DNA from: Bog-473 sp963807675
Lineage (GTDB): Bacteria > Actinomycetota > Acidimicrobiia > Acidimicrobiales > RAAP-2
DNA length: 64,000 nt
Assembly (NCBI GenBank): GCA_963807675.1
Contig: CAWECP010000012.1
Coordinates: 1,302,001-1,366,000 of the forward strand
Direction of reading: 5' to 3'
A model generated the notes under the pieces. That model was not told the origin of the DNA. It worked only from the letters and a program-made list of their open reading frames with translations, and made no database searches. The position numbers and the translations under genes were made by a program. How positions within the stretch are numbered: the stretch's first letter is position 1; each line of letters opens with the position of its first letter. Of this stretch, positions 50,663 through 59,796 are shown one piece after another.

Positions 50663-50668
50663 GAGGTG

Positions 50669-51415
50669 ATGGAGGCCGGGGCGGGACCGCAGGACGAAGG
50701 AGCCCTGCCGGGCGCGTCCGGACCGGACTGGCAGCCCGGCGTGCCGTCGCTGCGTGAACACCTGCCGAGCATCGTCTGGGGCGCCGCGCTGCCCCTCGGC
50801 GTGTACTTCGTCGTGCGCAGCCACGTGCAGTCCGACACCCAGGCCCTCCTCATCGCCGGAGGCTTCTCCGCCGCCTGGATCGTCTTCCAGTTCGTACGGC
50901 AGCGCCGGATCGACATCGTGGGCGCGGTGGTGCTCGCCGGCTTCGCCGTCGGTGTGGCGGGCTCCGAGCTCCTCGGCGGCAACGCCTACGTGCTCAAGGT
51001 GCGCGACGCCTTCTTCACGGCCATCTTCGGGGCCGTGTGCATCATCACGCTGTTCACCCACCGGCGCCCGGCCATCTTCTACGTGGGGCGCTACCTGTCG
51101 GCGGGCCAGGACCCGGCGAAGATGGCCGCCTTCGACGAACTGGCCGAGGCACCGATCGGTCGCCATACGTTCCGCGTGCTCTCGTTGGTCTGGGGCATCG
51201 GCCTGATCGCCGAGGCGGCCTCGCGGATGACCCTGGCCGACTTCCTGCCCACGGGCACGTTCCTGGCCGTCTCACCCTTCGTCACCGCCGCGGTGATCGG
51301 CAGCCTCTTCGCCTTCACCGTCGTCCTCTCCAGGCGTGCCCGGCTGGAGGCTGCCGCTCTGCCCGCCGAACCGGCGCCCGGCGAGGCGTCCCAGCCGCCG
51401 GTTCCCCCCGAATAG
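50669..51415 (+). CDS. VC0807/DUF3159-like integral membrane protein
   Basis: 248 residues from ATG 50669. Six helices in pairs: LPSIVWGAALPLGVYFVV, ALLIAGGFSAAWIVFQFV, IVGAVVLAGFAVGVAGSELL, AFFTAIFGAVCIITLFT, VLSLVWGIGLIAEAASRM, VSPFVTAAVIGSLFAFTVVL. Between helices 4 and 5 lies RRPAIFYVGRYLSAG. The layout is like the VC0807/DUF3159 families of unknown function. Proline-rich tail. The enoyl-CoA hydratase follows 76 nt later with its own candidate -10 (TAGCCT, 51426-51431). Confidence 0.7.
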   Translation: MEAGAGPQDEGALPGASGPDWQPGVPSLREHLPSIVWGAALPLGVYFVVRSHVQSDTQALLIAGGFSAAWIVFQFVRQRRIDIVGAVVLAGFAVGVAGSELLGGNAYVLKVRDAFFTAIFGAVCIITLFTHRRPAIFYVGRYLSAGQDPAKMAAFDELAEAPIGRHTFRVLSLVWGIGLIAEAASRMTLADFLPTGTFLAVSPFVTAAVIGSLFAFTVVLSRRARLEAAALPAEPAPGEASQPPVPPE

Positions 51416-51491
51416 GACCGCTCGGTTAGCCTCGGCGGCTGCGCCGACGCCGGCGGACGGCACGGCGCACAGCGAAGGGAGCACCAGCACC

Positions 51492-52266
51492 ATGGCAGAC
51501 GAAGTCCTACGTGAACGCCGCGGCAACGTGGAGATCCTCACCATCAACCGCCCCGAGGCGCGCAACGCCATCAACGGCGCCGTGAGCAAGGCGATGTCTT
51601 CCATCATGGACGAGCTGGCCGACGACGCCGGCTGCTGGGTCGTGGTCATCACGGGCAGCGGCGACAAGGCCTTCAGCGCCGGCATGGACCTCAAGGCCTT
51701 CAGCAGCGGTGAGGGCGGCGACATCATTGGCGCCAGCGGGGGCTTCGGCGGCCTGACCCAGCGGGACTTCCCGAAGCCGATCATCGCCGCGGTCAACGGC
51801 TCGGCCCTGGCCGGCGGCCTCGAGATCATGCTCTCGTGCGACCTGGTGGTCGCCGCCGACCACGCCACCTTCGGCATCCCCGAAGCCAAGCGGGGTCTGA
51901 TCGCGGGGGCCGGCGGGCTCATCCGCCTGCCCAAGCGCCTCCCGATGGCCATCGCGCTCGAGCTGGCCATGACGCGGTGACCCCATCGACGCCGAGCGGG
52001 CGGCCGCGCTCGGGCTGGTCAACAAGGTGGTCCCGCCCGACCAGGTGCTGCCCGAGGCCATCGCGCTGGCCGAGCGCATCGCGGCCAACGCGCCGCTGGC
52101 CGTGCGCTACTCGAAGAGCGTCATGCGGCAGGCGGCCGAGCTGCCCGAGGCCGAAGGGTGGAAGATCAACGGCCAGGCCGTCGGTGTCGTGTTCTCGTCG
52201 GCCGACGCCATGGAGGGGCCGATCGCCTTCGCCGAGAAGCGCGCGCCCAACTGGCAGGGCAAGTAA
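51492..52266 (+). CDS. Enoyl-CoA hydratase/isomerase (frame broken once)
   Basis: About 257 residues. From MADEVLRERRGNVEILTINRPEARNAIN to ALELAMT in one frame, then an extra C near 51975 creates a premature TGA. Without it the protein reads ELAMTGDPIDAERAAALGLVNKVVP and runs to 52266. Crotonase signatures: GDKAFSAGMDLKAF (oxyanion NH), ALAGGLEIMLSCDLVVA, FGIPEAKRGL. Hydrates or isomerises 2-enoyl-CoA in fatty- or aromatic-acid breakdown. Shine-Dalgarno AAGGGAG upstream. The exact length (775 nt) fits one inserted base. Confidence 0.87.
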
Positions 52267-52275
52267 CCATCGGCC

Positions 52276-52680
52276 GTGCTGGCCTCGGGCGTCGACACCG
52301 TCCGCCTCACCCTTCACGTCCTGGCGGCCTCGGTGTGGGTCGGCGGCCAGCTCGTCATGATGGGACTGGTCGGCCCGGCCCGCGGCCTGGGGGGCGACGC
52401 CCCCAAGGTCCTGGCCCGAGCCTTCGCCCGCCTGGCCTGGCCCGCCTACGCGGTGCTCGTGGTGACCGGCTTCTGGAACATCTCGACCTTCACCTGGTCA
52501 CAGCAGAGCACCGCCTGGAAAACGGTGCTCATCGTCAAAATCGTGGTGGTCGCCCTGGCCGGGCTGGGCGCCTTTCTGCACCAGCGGGCCACCTCCAAGG
52601 CCCAGCTGGCGCTCTGGGGCTCGGTGGCGGGCACGGCCAGCGTGGCCGCGCTGGCCATGGGCATCCTGCTGGCCGGGTGA
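52276..52680 (+). CDS. CopD-like four-helix membrane protein
   Basis: 134 residues, GTG 52276, 9 nt after the enoyl-CoA hydratase stop. Four helices (LTLHVLAASVWVGGQLVMMGLV, LAWPAYAVLVVTGFWNI, TVLIVKIVVVALAGLGAFL, SVAGTASVAALAMGILLAG). His in LHVLAASVWVGGQ and His in LGAFLHQRA resemble the paired haem or copper ligands of CopD/YcnJ-type domains. No metal-resistance genes are adjacent. Ends in a strong hairpin. Confidence 0.7.
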   Translation: MLASGVDTVRLTLHVLAASVWVGGQLVMMGLVGPARGLGGDAPKVLARAFARLAWPAYAVLVVTGFWNISTFTWSQQSTAWKTVLIVKIVVVALAGLGAFLHQRATSKAQLALWGSVAGTASVAALAMGILLAG

Positions 52681-52696
52681 CTCCGAACAGGCAAGG

Positions 52697-52714
52697 GGTC
52701 CGCCGTGGCGGACC
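52697..52714 (+). terminator. GC-rich hairpin after the CopD-like gene
   Basis: GGTCCGCC-GT-GGCGGACC, perfect 8-bp arms, between the 52276 gene and tatA. No T-run. Confidence 0.5.
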
Positions 52715-52783
52715 ACCGGCCCGGGAACGGGTCTAACCTACGAGGAGGTTCACCCCACGTGAACCCGGGTGAAGGAGAACCTC

Positions 52784-53011
52784 ATGCTGGCTGACATTTT
52801 TGGCCCGGACTTGTTGATCGTCGCCATCGTGCTGGTCGTGGTCCTCTTCGGCGGCGCCGCCATCCCGAAGCTGGCGCGCAACCTGGGCTCGGCCAAGAAC
52901 GAGTTCGAGAAGGGCATGTCGGAGGGCAAGAACGCCTCCGCCGCGAGCGACACCACGTCGGAAGCGACGGACGCGCCGGCCCCGGCCAAGGAGAAGACCT
53001 CCGAGAGCTGA
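52784..53011 (+). CDS. tatA: Sec-independent (Tat) translocase protein TatA
   Basis: 75 residues from ATG 52784, with AAGGAG (52772-52777) as ribosome binding site. One N-terminal helix (LADIFGPDLLIVAIVLVVVLFGG), hinge GGAAIPKLARNLG and amphipathic helix SAKNEFEKGMSEGK, then a polar tail. This is the TatA/E layout (Phe-Gly, Pro-x-Leu, Arg-x-Leu-Gly). Forms the pore of the Tat export system; no tatB or tatC is adjacent. Confidence 0.9.
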   Translation: MLADIFGPDLLIVAIVLVVVLFGGAAIPKLARNLGSAKNEFEKGMSEGKNASAASDTTSEATDAPAPAKEKTSES

Positions 53012-53060
53012 GCGGGCCGCCCCGTCCGGGCGCGCCCGTCGGGACAGAAAGGGGGCGACC

Positions 53061-54397
53061 ATGGCGTCCGGCTCCGACGTCCTCTCCGTCGCCGACCGCC
53101 TCTGGAACGGCGAGCTGTCCACCTCCACGTTCCACCCGGTGGACCACGTCGGCGGCTTCGTCGAAGTCACCGACGGCGTCGGCTTCTGCCCTTCCTTCGC
53201 CAACGTCTCCGCCTTCGCCACCGGCGACGGCCTCGTGCTGGTCGACACCGGCAGTGCGCCGCTGGCCGAGGTCGTGCACGGCGACATCCGGAGCTGGAGC
53301 CCCGAGCGGCTCCACACGGCCATCTACTCGCACGGGCACATCGATCATGTCTTCGGGGTGCCGGTGTGGGAGGCCGAGGCGGCCGAGCGGGGCTGGGCCG
53401 CCCCCGAGGTCATCGCCCATCACGCCCTGCCCGCCCGCTTCGACCGCTACATCTTCACGGCCGGCTACAACACGATCGTCAACCGCCGCCAGTTCGGGTT
53501 CAAGGACTTGAACTGGCCCACCCAGTACCGGTACCCCGACCGCACGTACCACGACACGCTGGACGTCTCGGTCGGCGGTGTCGACTTCGCGCTGCGCCAC
53601 GAGAAGGGCGAGACCGACGACCACACCATCACCTGGCAGACGGAGAAGCGGGTGCTGTGCTGCGGCGACCTCTTCATTTGGGCTTCGCCCAACGCCGGCA
53701 ATCCCCAGAAGGTCCAGCGCTACCCGCGCGAGTGGGCCGACGCCCTGCGGCGCATGCTGGCCCTCGACGCCGAGTTCCTGCTCCCCGGCCACGGCTTCCC
53801 CGTCGTCGGGGCCGACCGGGTCCGCCGGGCGCTGACCGACACGGCGGACCTGCTCGACTCCCTGGTCGACCAGACCCTGGCCGTGATGAACGAGGGCGGG
53901 CGCCTCGACGACGCCATCCACACCGTGCGGCCCCCGGCCGCCCTGGAAGCACGGCCCTACCTCCGCCCCGTCTACGACGAGCCCGAGTTCATCGTGCACA
54001 CGGTGTGGCGCCAGTACGGCGGCTGGTGGGACGGCAACCCGGCCACGCTCAAGCCGGCGCCCGAGCGCGCCCTGGCCACCGAGCTGGCCGCGCTCGCCGG
54101 CGGCGCCGGGGTGCTGGCCGATCGGGCCCTGGAGCTGCTCGCCCTGGCCCAGCGGGCCGGCGACGGCGACGGCGATGGCGACGGTGACGGCGGTGACGCG
54201 AGGACGTCGAGGCCGAACAGGCCCTGCGCCTGGCCGGGCACCTGGCCGAGCACGCCTGGCTGGCCGCCCCCTCGGACGAGGGGATCCAGCGGGCCCGCCG
54301 GGAGGTCTTCGCCGCCCGGGCCGCCCGGGCCACCTCGACCATGGCTCGCGGCGTGTTCACCTGGGCCGCCAACGAGTCCGAACCGCACGCACCCTGA
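53061..54397 (+). CDS. MBL-fold hydrolase of the alkyl sulfatase type (frame broken once)
   Basis: About 445 residues. Metallo-beta-lactamase core: VLVDTGSAP, metal site YSHGHIDHVFGV (HxHxDH), HEKGETDDHTITW, CCGDLFIW and LLPGHGFPVVG. The C-terminal half includes YGGWWDGNPATLKPAP, the alkyl sulfatase dimerisation motif. After a GD-repeat the frame changes near 54190-54196; the true end reads EDVEAEQALRLAGHLAEHAWLA... ARGVFTWAANE to TGA 54397. Hydrolyses a sulfate ester or a related substrate with two zinc ions. The indel lies in a tandem hexamer, a classic error or slippage site. Confidence 0.85.
54159..54188 (+). repeat. Tandem hexamer GGCGAC, 5 copies, in the MBL gene
   Basis: GGCGAC GGCGAC GGCGAT GGCGAC GGTGAC, encoding (GD)5. 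It directly precedes the frame change, so slippage in the cell or in sequencing is a ready cause. Confidence 0.8.
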
Positions 54398-54401
54398 CGC
54401 G

Positions 54402-54431
54402 GAGGGCCACCGCCCTCAATTCCAGTTTTTT
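54402..54431 (+). terminator. Hairpin plus T-run before ctaC
   Basis: GAGGGC-CACC-GCCCTC (54402-54417), then after 8 nt TTTTTT (54426-54431). The only hairpin in the window followed by a T-run; it should end transcription from the MBL gene. Confidence 0.5.
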
Positions 54432-54443
54432 GGCCGGGTTCGA

Positions 54444-54449
54444 TAGTGT
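54444..54449 (+). promoter_or_regulatory. -10 element TAGTGT of the cytochrome oxidase operon, leaderless
   Basis: Ends 7 nt before GTG 54457; no Shine-Dalgarno. TTCCAG (54420-54425), 18 bp upstream, is a weak -35. Confidence 0.45.
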
Positions 54450-54456
54450 CGGCACC

Positions 54457-55383
54457 GTGGACTCGTCGCTGACCGGCCCGCCACCTGGCACGCCCGAAAC
54501 CCCTGGTCGTCGCCGTGGCCGGAAGCTGTGGGCGGCGGTCACGGTCGCCCTCGGCGCCCTGGTGCTGACCGGCTGCCAGCTGCCAACCTTCGGCGCCTAC
54601 AAGGGAGCCACCAGCCAGGCCCGGGCCACCTTCAAGCTCTGGCAGGGCTTCTTCATTGCCGGGGTGATCGTCGGCGGCTTCGTCCTGCTCCTCATTCTGT
54701 GGGCCATCTTCCGCTACCGGCGCAAGTCCGACGAGATCCCCCGCCAGACCCAGTACCACACGCTGACCGAAATCATCTACACGGTGCTGCCCATCCTCAC
54801 CGTGTTCGGCCTGTTCGCCTTCACCGTGATCGTGGAGAACGAGGTCACCGCCGTCGAGCCCAACCCCTATACGCAGATTCATGTGTTCGCCTTCCAGTGG
54901 GGCTGGGAATTCCAGTACTCCAACGGCGTCAAGATCATCGGCCAGACGACCGACGCGCCGACCATGGTGGTGCCCACCGGCGAGACGACCCGCGTCTACC
55001 TGCGCTCCTATGACGTGCTGCACGGCTTCTACGTGCCCGAGTTCAACTTCAGTCGCTACGCCAGCCCCGGCTACTGGACGTCCTTCGACCTCAACGTGAT
55101 CCACAGCGGCGTCTACCGCGGTCAATGCACCCAGTTGTGCGGCCTCTATCACTCGCTGATGTTCTTCAACGTCCGTTCGGTGTCCCCGTCCGCCTACCAG
55201 ACCTGGCTGCGCACGACCGGGGCCTACCAGAAGGCCCACCCCGGCTCCATCGGGCAGCTCCCGGCAGATCTGCACGCCAACATCAACGGCACCGTGGGCG
55301 CGGGTTACTCTGGGAATTCGGGCAACTCCGGCTCCGGCGGCAACAGCGGCGACACAGGAGGAGGTGCTGATTACGGTGGCTGA
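54457..55383 (+). CDS. ctaC: Cytochrome c oxidase subunit II (CtaC)
   Basis: 308 residues from GTG 54457. N-terminus with GALVLTGC, a lipoprotein-type cleavage site, then two membrane helices (FIAGVIVGGFVLLLILWAIF, VLPILTVFGLFAFTVIV). CuA domain: QIHVFAFQWGWEFQYSNG, VYLRSYDVLHGFYVPEF and the copper site YRGQCTQLCGLYHSLM (Cys-x3-Cys-x3-His-x2-Met). A Gly/Ser/Asn-rich tail (YSGNSGNSGSGGNSGD) follows. Accepts electrons from cytochrome c or the bc complex. Its 3' end overlaps the ctaD start region by 8 nt. Confidence 0.93.
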   Translation: MDSSLTGPPPGTPETPGRRRGRKLWAAVTVALGALVLTGCQLPTFGAYKGATSQARATFKLWQGFFIAGVIVGGFVLLLILWAIFRYRRKSDEIPRQTQYHTLTEIIYTVLPILTVFGLFAFTVIVENEVTAVEPNPYTQIHVFAFQWGWEFQYSNGVKIIGQTTDAPTMVVPTGETTRVYLRSYDVLHGFYVPEFNFSRYASPGYWTSFDLNVIHSGVYRGQCTQLCGLYHSLMFFNVRSVSPSAYQTWLRTTGAYQKAHPGSIGQLPADLHANINGTVGAGYSGNSGNSGSGGNSGDTGGGADYGG

Positions 55384-57164
55384 CGTCCTCGCTCCCCCCG
55401 AAGGATCACAGGAGCCGACCAGTCTCCACCTGCCGCAGGTGCCCATCGACGGGCACGGGGTCCACGAGGAGCACGGCCCCACCGGCATTCTCAAGTGGCT
55501 GACCTCGACCGACCACAAGGTCATCGGGATGAGCTACATGATCACGTCGATCGTCATCTTCTACATCGTCGGGCGCTATGGCGCTGGTCATGCGGGTGCA
55601 GCTGGCCTCGCCGCACTCGTCGCTGCTCAGCTTCTCGCAGTACAACGCGCTCTTCACCATGCACGGCAGCCTGATGATGTACCTCTTCGCCGGTCCCTTC
55701 GCGTTCGGCGGCCTGGCCAACTACATCGTGCCCCTGCAGATCGGCGCGCCCGACATGGCCTTCCCCCGTCTCAACGCGCTGAGCTACTGGCTCTACCTGA
55801 GCGGCTCCATCACCATGATGATGACCTTCTTCGTGGCGGGCGGCGCCGCCCAGTTCGGCTGGGTGGCCTACGCGCCGCTCTCGAGCGCCACCAGCTCGCC
55901 CGGCGCCGGGCCCGACCTCTGGATCATGGCCCTCGCGCTCACCGGGTTCTCCGCCATCTTCACGGGCGTCAACCTGTGCGGGACCATCTTCTACCTGCGC
56001 GCGCCCGGCATGACCATGTGGCGCATGCCGATCTTCACCTGGAACATGCTGGTGACCGGGATCCTCATCCTGATCGCCTTCCCCGTCCTGACGGCGGCAC
56101 TCATCATGCTGTTCGCCGACCGCCACTTCGGGACCCACATCTACACGGCGGTCGGCTGTCACCTCGTGAGCGGCGCCGTCGCGCCCTCGTGCGGGTCCCC
56201 GTTGCTGTGGCAGAACCTCTTCTGGTTCTTCGGGCATCCCGAGGTCTACATCCTGGCCCTGCCGTTCTTCGGCATCGTGACCGAGGTCCTCCCCGTGTTC
56301 TCCCGCAAGCCGGTGTTCGGCTACAAGGGCATGGTCTTCGCCACCATGGCCATTGCCGCGCTGTCGACGGGCGTGTGGGCGCACCACATGTTCACCACCG
56401 GCGCCGTCTTGCTCCCGTTCTTCTCGTTCCTGAGCCTGCTCATCGCCGTGCCGACCGGCATCAAGTTCTTCAACTGGATCGGCACCATGTGGCACGGCCA
56501 GCTCACGTTCACCACGCCCATGCTGTGCTGCCTCGGCTTCCTCTTCGCCTTCCTCATGGGCGGCGTGACCGGAATCATGCTCGCCTCCCCGCCCATCGAC
56601 TTCGCCACGCACGACACCTACTTCGTCGTGGCCCACTTCCACCAGGTGTTGTTCGGGACGGCCGTCTTCGCCGGGTTCGCCGGCCTGTACTACTGGTATC
56701 CGAAGTTCTTCGGCCGCATGATGCGGGAGAGTCTGGGCAAGTGGCACTTCTGGCTGATGTTCATCGGCTTCTGGATCTGCTACATGCCGCAGTACGTGGT
56801 CGGCCTGCTCGGCATGCCCCGCCGGGTGGCCAGCTACCCGTCCAACCTGGGCTGGCAGAGCTACAACGTCGTCTCGACGGTCGGCGCGTTCATCATCGGC
56901 GTCTCGTTCGTGTTCCTGCTCGTCAACTTCCTGGTGTCGTGGCGCCATCCCATCCCGGCCGGCGACAACCCGTGGGACGCCCACACGCTCGAGTGGTTCA
57001 CCACCTCGCCGCCGCCGCACCACAACTACACGCACCTGCCGCCCATCCGCTCCGAGCGGCCCACGTGGGACTACAACCACCCTGACCACCTCACGGTGCC
57101 CCACGGCAAGGGCCCCCACACGAACGGGCACGGCAACGGAAAGAAGGTCGAGGTCGGAGTATGA
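55376..57164 (+). CDS. ctaD: Cytochrome c oxidase subunit I (CtaD, frame broken once)
   Basis: About 595 residues. From GTG 55376 (Shine-Dalgarno AGGAGGAGG 55356-55364) to FYIVG, then one extra G in a GGG run near 55572; removal gives IVGAMALVMRVQLASPHSS and the rest in one frame. Haem/copper ligands: FTMHGSLMMY (haem a His), WFFGHPEVYI (CuB His and crosslinked Tyr), WAHHMFTTG (two CuB His), VAHFHQVLFG (haem a3 and a His). The loop before the CuB site (IYTAVGCHLVSGAVAPSCG) is about 10 residues longer than in mycobacterial CtaD. The core of aerobic respiration, so a real frameshift is most unlikely. Confidence 0.92.
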
Positions 57165-57595
57165 AGGTCGAGGCGGTGTTCCTGCTCTTCCTCGGGGCGT
57201 TCTTCGGCGGCATCGGGCTGTGGTACTGGTTCTGGGGCTACGAGGACGGCGGCACCACCATGCTGCTCGGCGCCACCCTCCTCGGCTTCCTTCCCGGCAG
57301 CTACTACTTCTTCTGGCATCGGCGCTTCCACGGCCACAGGTACTTCTTCTGGGGCCACATCCCCGCGGCCGGCGACCGCCCCTCGGACCGCGACGACGCC
57401 GAGATGCCCGACGGCGCCGGCACCGTCGACTCGTTCCCGGGCTCGTCCATCTGGCCCTTCGTCATGGGCATGGGCGCCTTCCTGACCGTGCTGGCCCTGG
57501 TGTTCGGCGTGTGGCTGTTCTTCATCGGCGGCCCGCTGATCATCACCGCGCTGACCGGCGTCACCGCCGAGAGCCGCCGCGGCGGCAACGTCTAA
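57161..57595 (+). CDS. ctaF: Cytochrome c oxidase subunit IV (CtaF)
   Basis: 144 residues, ATG 57161 overlapping the ctaD stop (ATGA). Four helices in two pairs: VFLLFLGAFFGGIGLWYWFW, TMLLGATLLGFLPGSYYFFW, FVMGMGAFLTVLALVFGVWL, FIGGPLIITALTGV. This is the actinobacterial-specific fourth subunit of the aa3 oxidase. Last gene of the ctaC-ctaD-ctaF operon. Confidence 0.9.
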   Translation: MKVEAVFLLFLGAFFGGIGLWYWFWGYEDGGTTMLLGATLLGFLPGSYYFFWHRRFHGHRYFFWGHIPAAGDRPSDRDDAEMPDGAGTVDSFPGSSIWPFVMGMGAFLTVLALVFGVWLFFIGGPLIITALTGVTAESRRGGNV

Positions 57596-57653
57596 CACCT
57601 CTCCGCCGCCTCTCCCCCTGGCCCATCCCGCGCCGGAGCGGCGCGCGGCCACT

Positions 57654-57659
57654 TAGCCT
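57654..57659 (+). promoter_or_regulatory. -10 element TAGCCT, leaderless start
   Basis: Ends 6 nt before GTG 57666. Confidence 0.5.
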
Positions 57660-57665
57660 GGTCCG

Positions 57666-58928
57666 GTGCCCGCATCCGGCGCCGCGCCCGCGGCGACGCA
57701 GCAGCAACCGCACGCGCTGTCGCGCGGCCTCGTCGTCCTCATCGCCGTCGCCACCGGCGCCATCGTGGCCAACCTCTACTACGCCCAGCCCGTCCTGCAC
57801 CAGGTGGCGCACACCTTTCACCGCGGGCCCGGACCCACCTCCACCGTCATCACGGCCACCCAGCTCGGCTACGCGGCCGGGCTGCTGCTGATCGTCCCGC
57901 TGGGCGACCTGCGGCCCCGGCGCGCGCTGGTCACCCGTCTCTTCGTCGTGGCGTGCGCCGCCCTCGTCGCCTGCGCACTGGCCCCGAACCTCTGGCTGTT
58001 CGCCGTGGCCTCGGTGGCGGTGGGCACGGCGTCGGTGGCGGGCCAGGTCATGATCCCCTTCGCCGCCGACCTGGCCCCCGAGGAGCGGCGGGGCCGCGTG
58101 GTGGCCCGCATCATGACCGGACTGCTCACCGGGATATTGCTCGCCCGCACGGTGTCGGGCCTGGTGGCCCAGGCGGCCGGCTGGCGCGCCATCTTCTGGT
58201 TCTCGGCCGCGCTCATGATCGTCTTCGCGCTGGTGCTCTGGCGCGCCCTGCCCGCCGAGGGTGCCCGCCCGCACCGCCGCTACGCCGAGCTCGTCGGCTC
58301 CTCGCTCCGCCTGCTGGTGACCGAGCCGGTCCTGCGCCGGCGGGCCTGGCACGGGGCGTGCGCCTTCGCCTGCTTCAGCGTGCTGTGGACCACGCTCGCC
58401 TTCCTCCTCTCGGGCCGCCCCTACCACTACTCCAACGCGGTCATCGGGCTGTTCGGCCTCGTCGGCGCCGGCGGGATCGTGGCCGCCAACCTGGCCGGCA
58501 AGCTGGCCGACTCGGCCCGTCACACCGCCACCACCGTGGCCGCCGGCATCCTCCTCGTCGCGTCGTTCGCGCTGCTCTGGGCCGGTCGCACCTCACTGGC
58601 CGCCCTCATCGCCGGCATCGTGGTGCTCGACATGGGCACCCAGGGCATGCAGATCACCAACCAGTCCGTGATCTACGCGCTGCGCCCCGACGCCCGCAGC
58701 AGCATCAACAGCGCCTACATGGTGTGCTACTTCCTCGGCGGCGCGGTCGGCTCCATCGCCGCCGGCACGCTCTACGCCACCCACGGCTGGGCGGGCGTGT
58801 GCCTCCTCGGGGCCGGCTTCGGCGTGGCGACGCTGGCCCTGACCGCCTACGAGCGGCTGCGCGGCCTCGCCTCAATCCCCCAGGCGCCCGCGGCGGCCGC
58901 GGACCGCGTGGCGGCCCGGGACACCTGA
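57666..58928 (+). CDS. MFS transporter
   Basis: 420 residues with 12 helices. The ATGAIVANLYYAQPVL opening, GLLLIVPLGDLRPRRALV (the MFS loop 2-3 motif), VASVAVGTASVAGQVMIPFAADL and the second-half RSSINSAYMVCYFLGGAVGSIAAGTLY identify the YnfM/drug:proton antiporter-like branch (DHA1-type). Exports or imports a small molecule with protons; substrate unknown. Leaderless promoter directly after the cytochrome oxidase operon; convergent with the ArsR-SRPBCC gene. Confidence 0.88.
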   Translation: MPASGAAPAATQQQPHALSRGLVVLIAVATGAIVANLYYAQPVLHQVAHTFHRGPGPTSTVITATQLGYAAGLLLIVPLGDLRPRRALVTRLFVVACAALVACALAPNLWLFAVASVAVGTASVAGQVMIPFAADLAPEERRGRVVARIMTGLLTGILLARTVSGLVAQAAGWRAIFWFSAALMIVFALVLWRALPAEGARPHRRYAELVGSSLRLLVTEPVLRRRAWHGACAFACFSVLWTTLAFLLSGRPYHYSNAVIGLFGLVGAGGIVAANLAGKLADSARHTATTVAAGILLVASFALLWAGRTSLAALIAGIVVLDMGTQGMQITNQSVIYALRPDARSSINSAYMVCYFLGGAVGSIAAGTLYATHGWAGVCLLGAGFGVATLALTAYERLRGLASIPQAPAAAADRVAARDT

Positions 58929-58962
58929 GCGCCGTCGGGCGGCGGCTCGGATCCAGCCTTCG

Positions 58963-59716
58963 TCAGGCGTACAGGAGCGAGCCCGGCGTCGTCAGCAGCT
59001 CGCCCGTCTCCAGCCACGTCTTCAGGCCCGAGAGCACCATGGGCCAGCCGCCGTAGAGCTGCGCGTTGGCGCCGTCGCGCAGCTGGTCGTGCGTGAGCGT
59101 CAGATGGCACGAGTCGCCCACCGGCTCGATCTCCCACGTCACCCGCGAGAACCCCTCGGCGCGCACCTCGTCGTCCCACACGGCCGCCATGGTGTGCACC
59201 AGGCGACGCGGCGGGTCGACCTCGAGCACCTCGCCCTCGCCGAGATGCACGCCGTGCTTGGCCACGTCCACGCTGATGGGCGAGCCCACCTTCCAGTCCG
59301 AGTTGACCGCGGCGCCGAAGTTGTACTTGGCCCGGATCTCGGGGTCGACGATCGCCTCCCACAACCGCTCGGGCGTGGTCTTGATGAAGATCTCGTACAC
59401 CTTTTCCATCTGTCTCTCCAACCTCTCCTTGATCTCGCTCAGCCCGGCCACCCAGGGCTCGGAGTACTTGCTGACCCAGCGGTCGTGGACGAGCCGGATC
59501 GGGCACCGGGTTGAGGAAGTGGAGCTTCTCCCGGCCCCGCCGCCGCGTGACGACCAGCCCGGCCTCCTCCAGCACCTTGAGGTGCTTCATGACGCCGAAG
59601 CGCGACATGGGGAACCGCTCCTCCAACATGCCCAGGGTCTGGCCGTCCTGGCGGAACAGCTCGTCGAGCAAGCTGCGCCGGGTGGGGTCGGCCAGTGCCT
59701 TGAACACCTCGTCCAC
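58963..59716 (-). CDS. ArsR-type HTH fused to an AHSA1/SRPBCC domain (frame broken once)
   Basis: About 250 residues. N-terminal winged helix: VFKALADPTRRSLLDELFRQDGQTLGMLEERFPMSRFGVMKHLKVLEEAGLVVTRRRGREKLHFLNPVP. The frame then changes near 59505 (an extra C in CCC); without it the linker reads IRLVHDRWVSKYSEPWVAGLSEIKERLE. The C-terminal SRPBCC domain follows (VYEIFIKTTPERLWEAIVDPEIRAKYNFG, GGWPMVLSGLKTWLETGE). Length 754 nt fits one inserted base. Such fusions are known: the SRPBCC part probably senses a hydrophobic ligand. No metal-binding Cys pair in the HTH. The gene's own promoter holds a palindromic operator. Confidence 0.85.
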
Positions 59717-59722
59717 CCCGTC

Positions 59723-59752
59723 ACATTATGTGACCTTTTGGTCACATGTCAA
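59723..59752 (-). promoter_or_regulatory. Consensus promoter with a 20-bp palindromic operator in its spacer
   Basis: On the minus strand: TTGACA (59747-59752), 18-bp spacer, TAATGT (59723-59728), 6 nt to the GTG at 59716. The palindrome ATGTGACC-TTTT-GGTCACAT (59728-59747, + strand) spans exactly the spacer and touches both hexamers; a further TGTGAC half-site overlaps the -10. A bound ArsR dimer would block RNA polymerase: strong evidence of autorepression. Confidence 0.75.
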
Positions 59753-59796
59753 GACCGGGCTGGCCGCCCCGTCAGCCGCGCCGGTCCCCCGGGCGA

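Noticed and set aside
55560..55580. Programmed frameshift in ctaD
   Set aside because: No slippery heptamer or downstream structure; one extra G in a short G run explains it, and many other genes here have similar indels.
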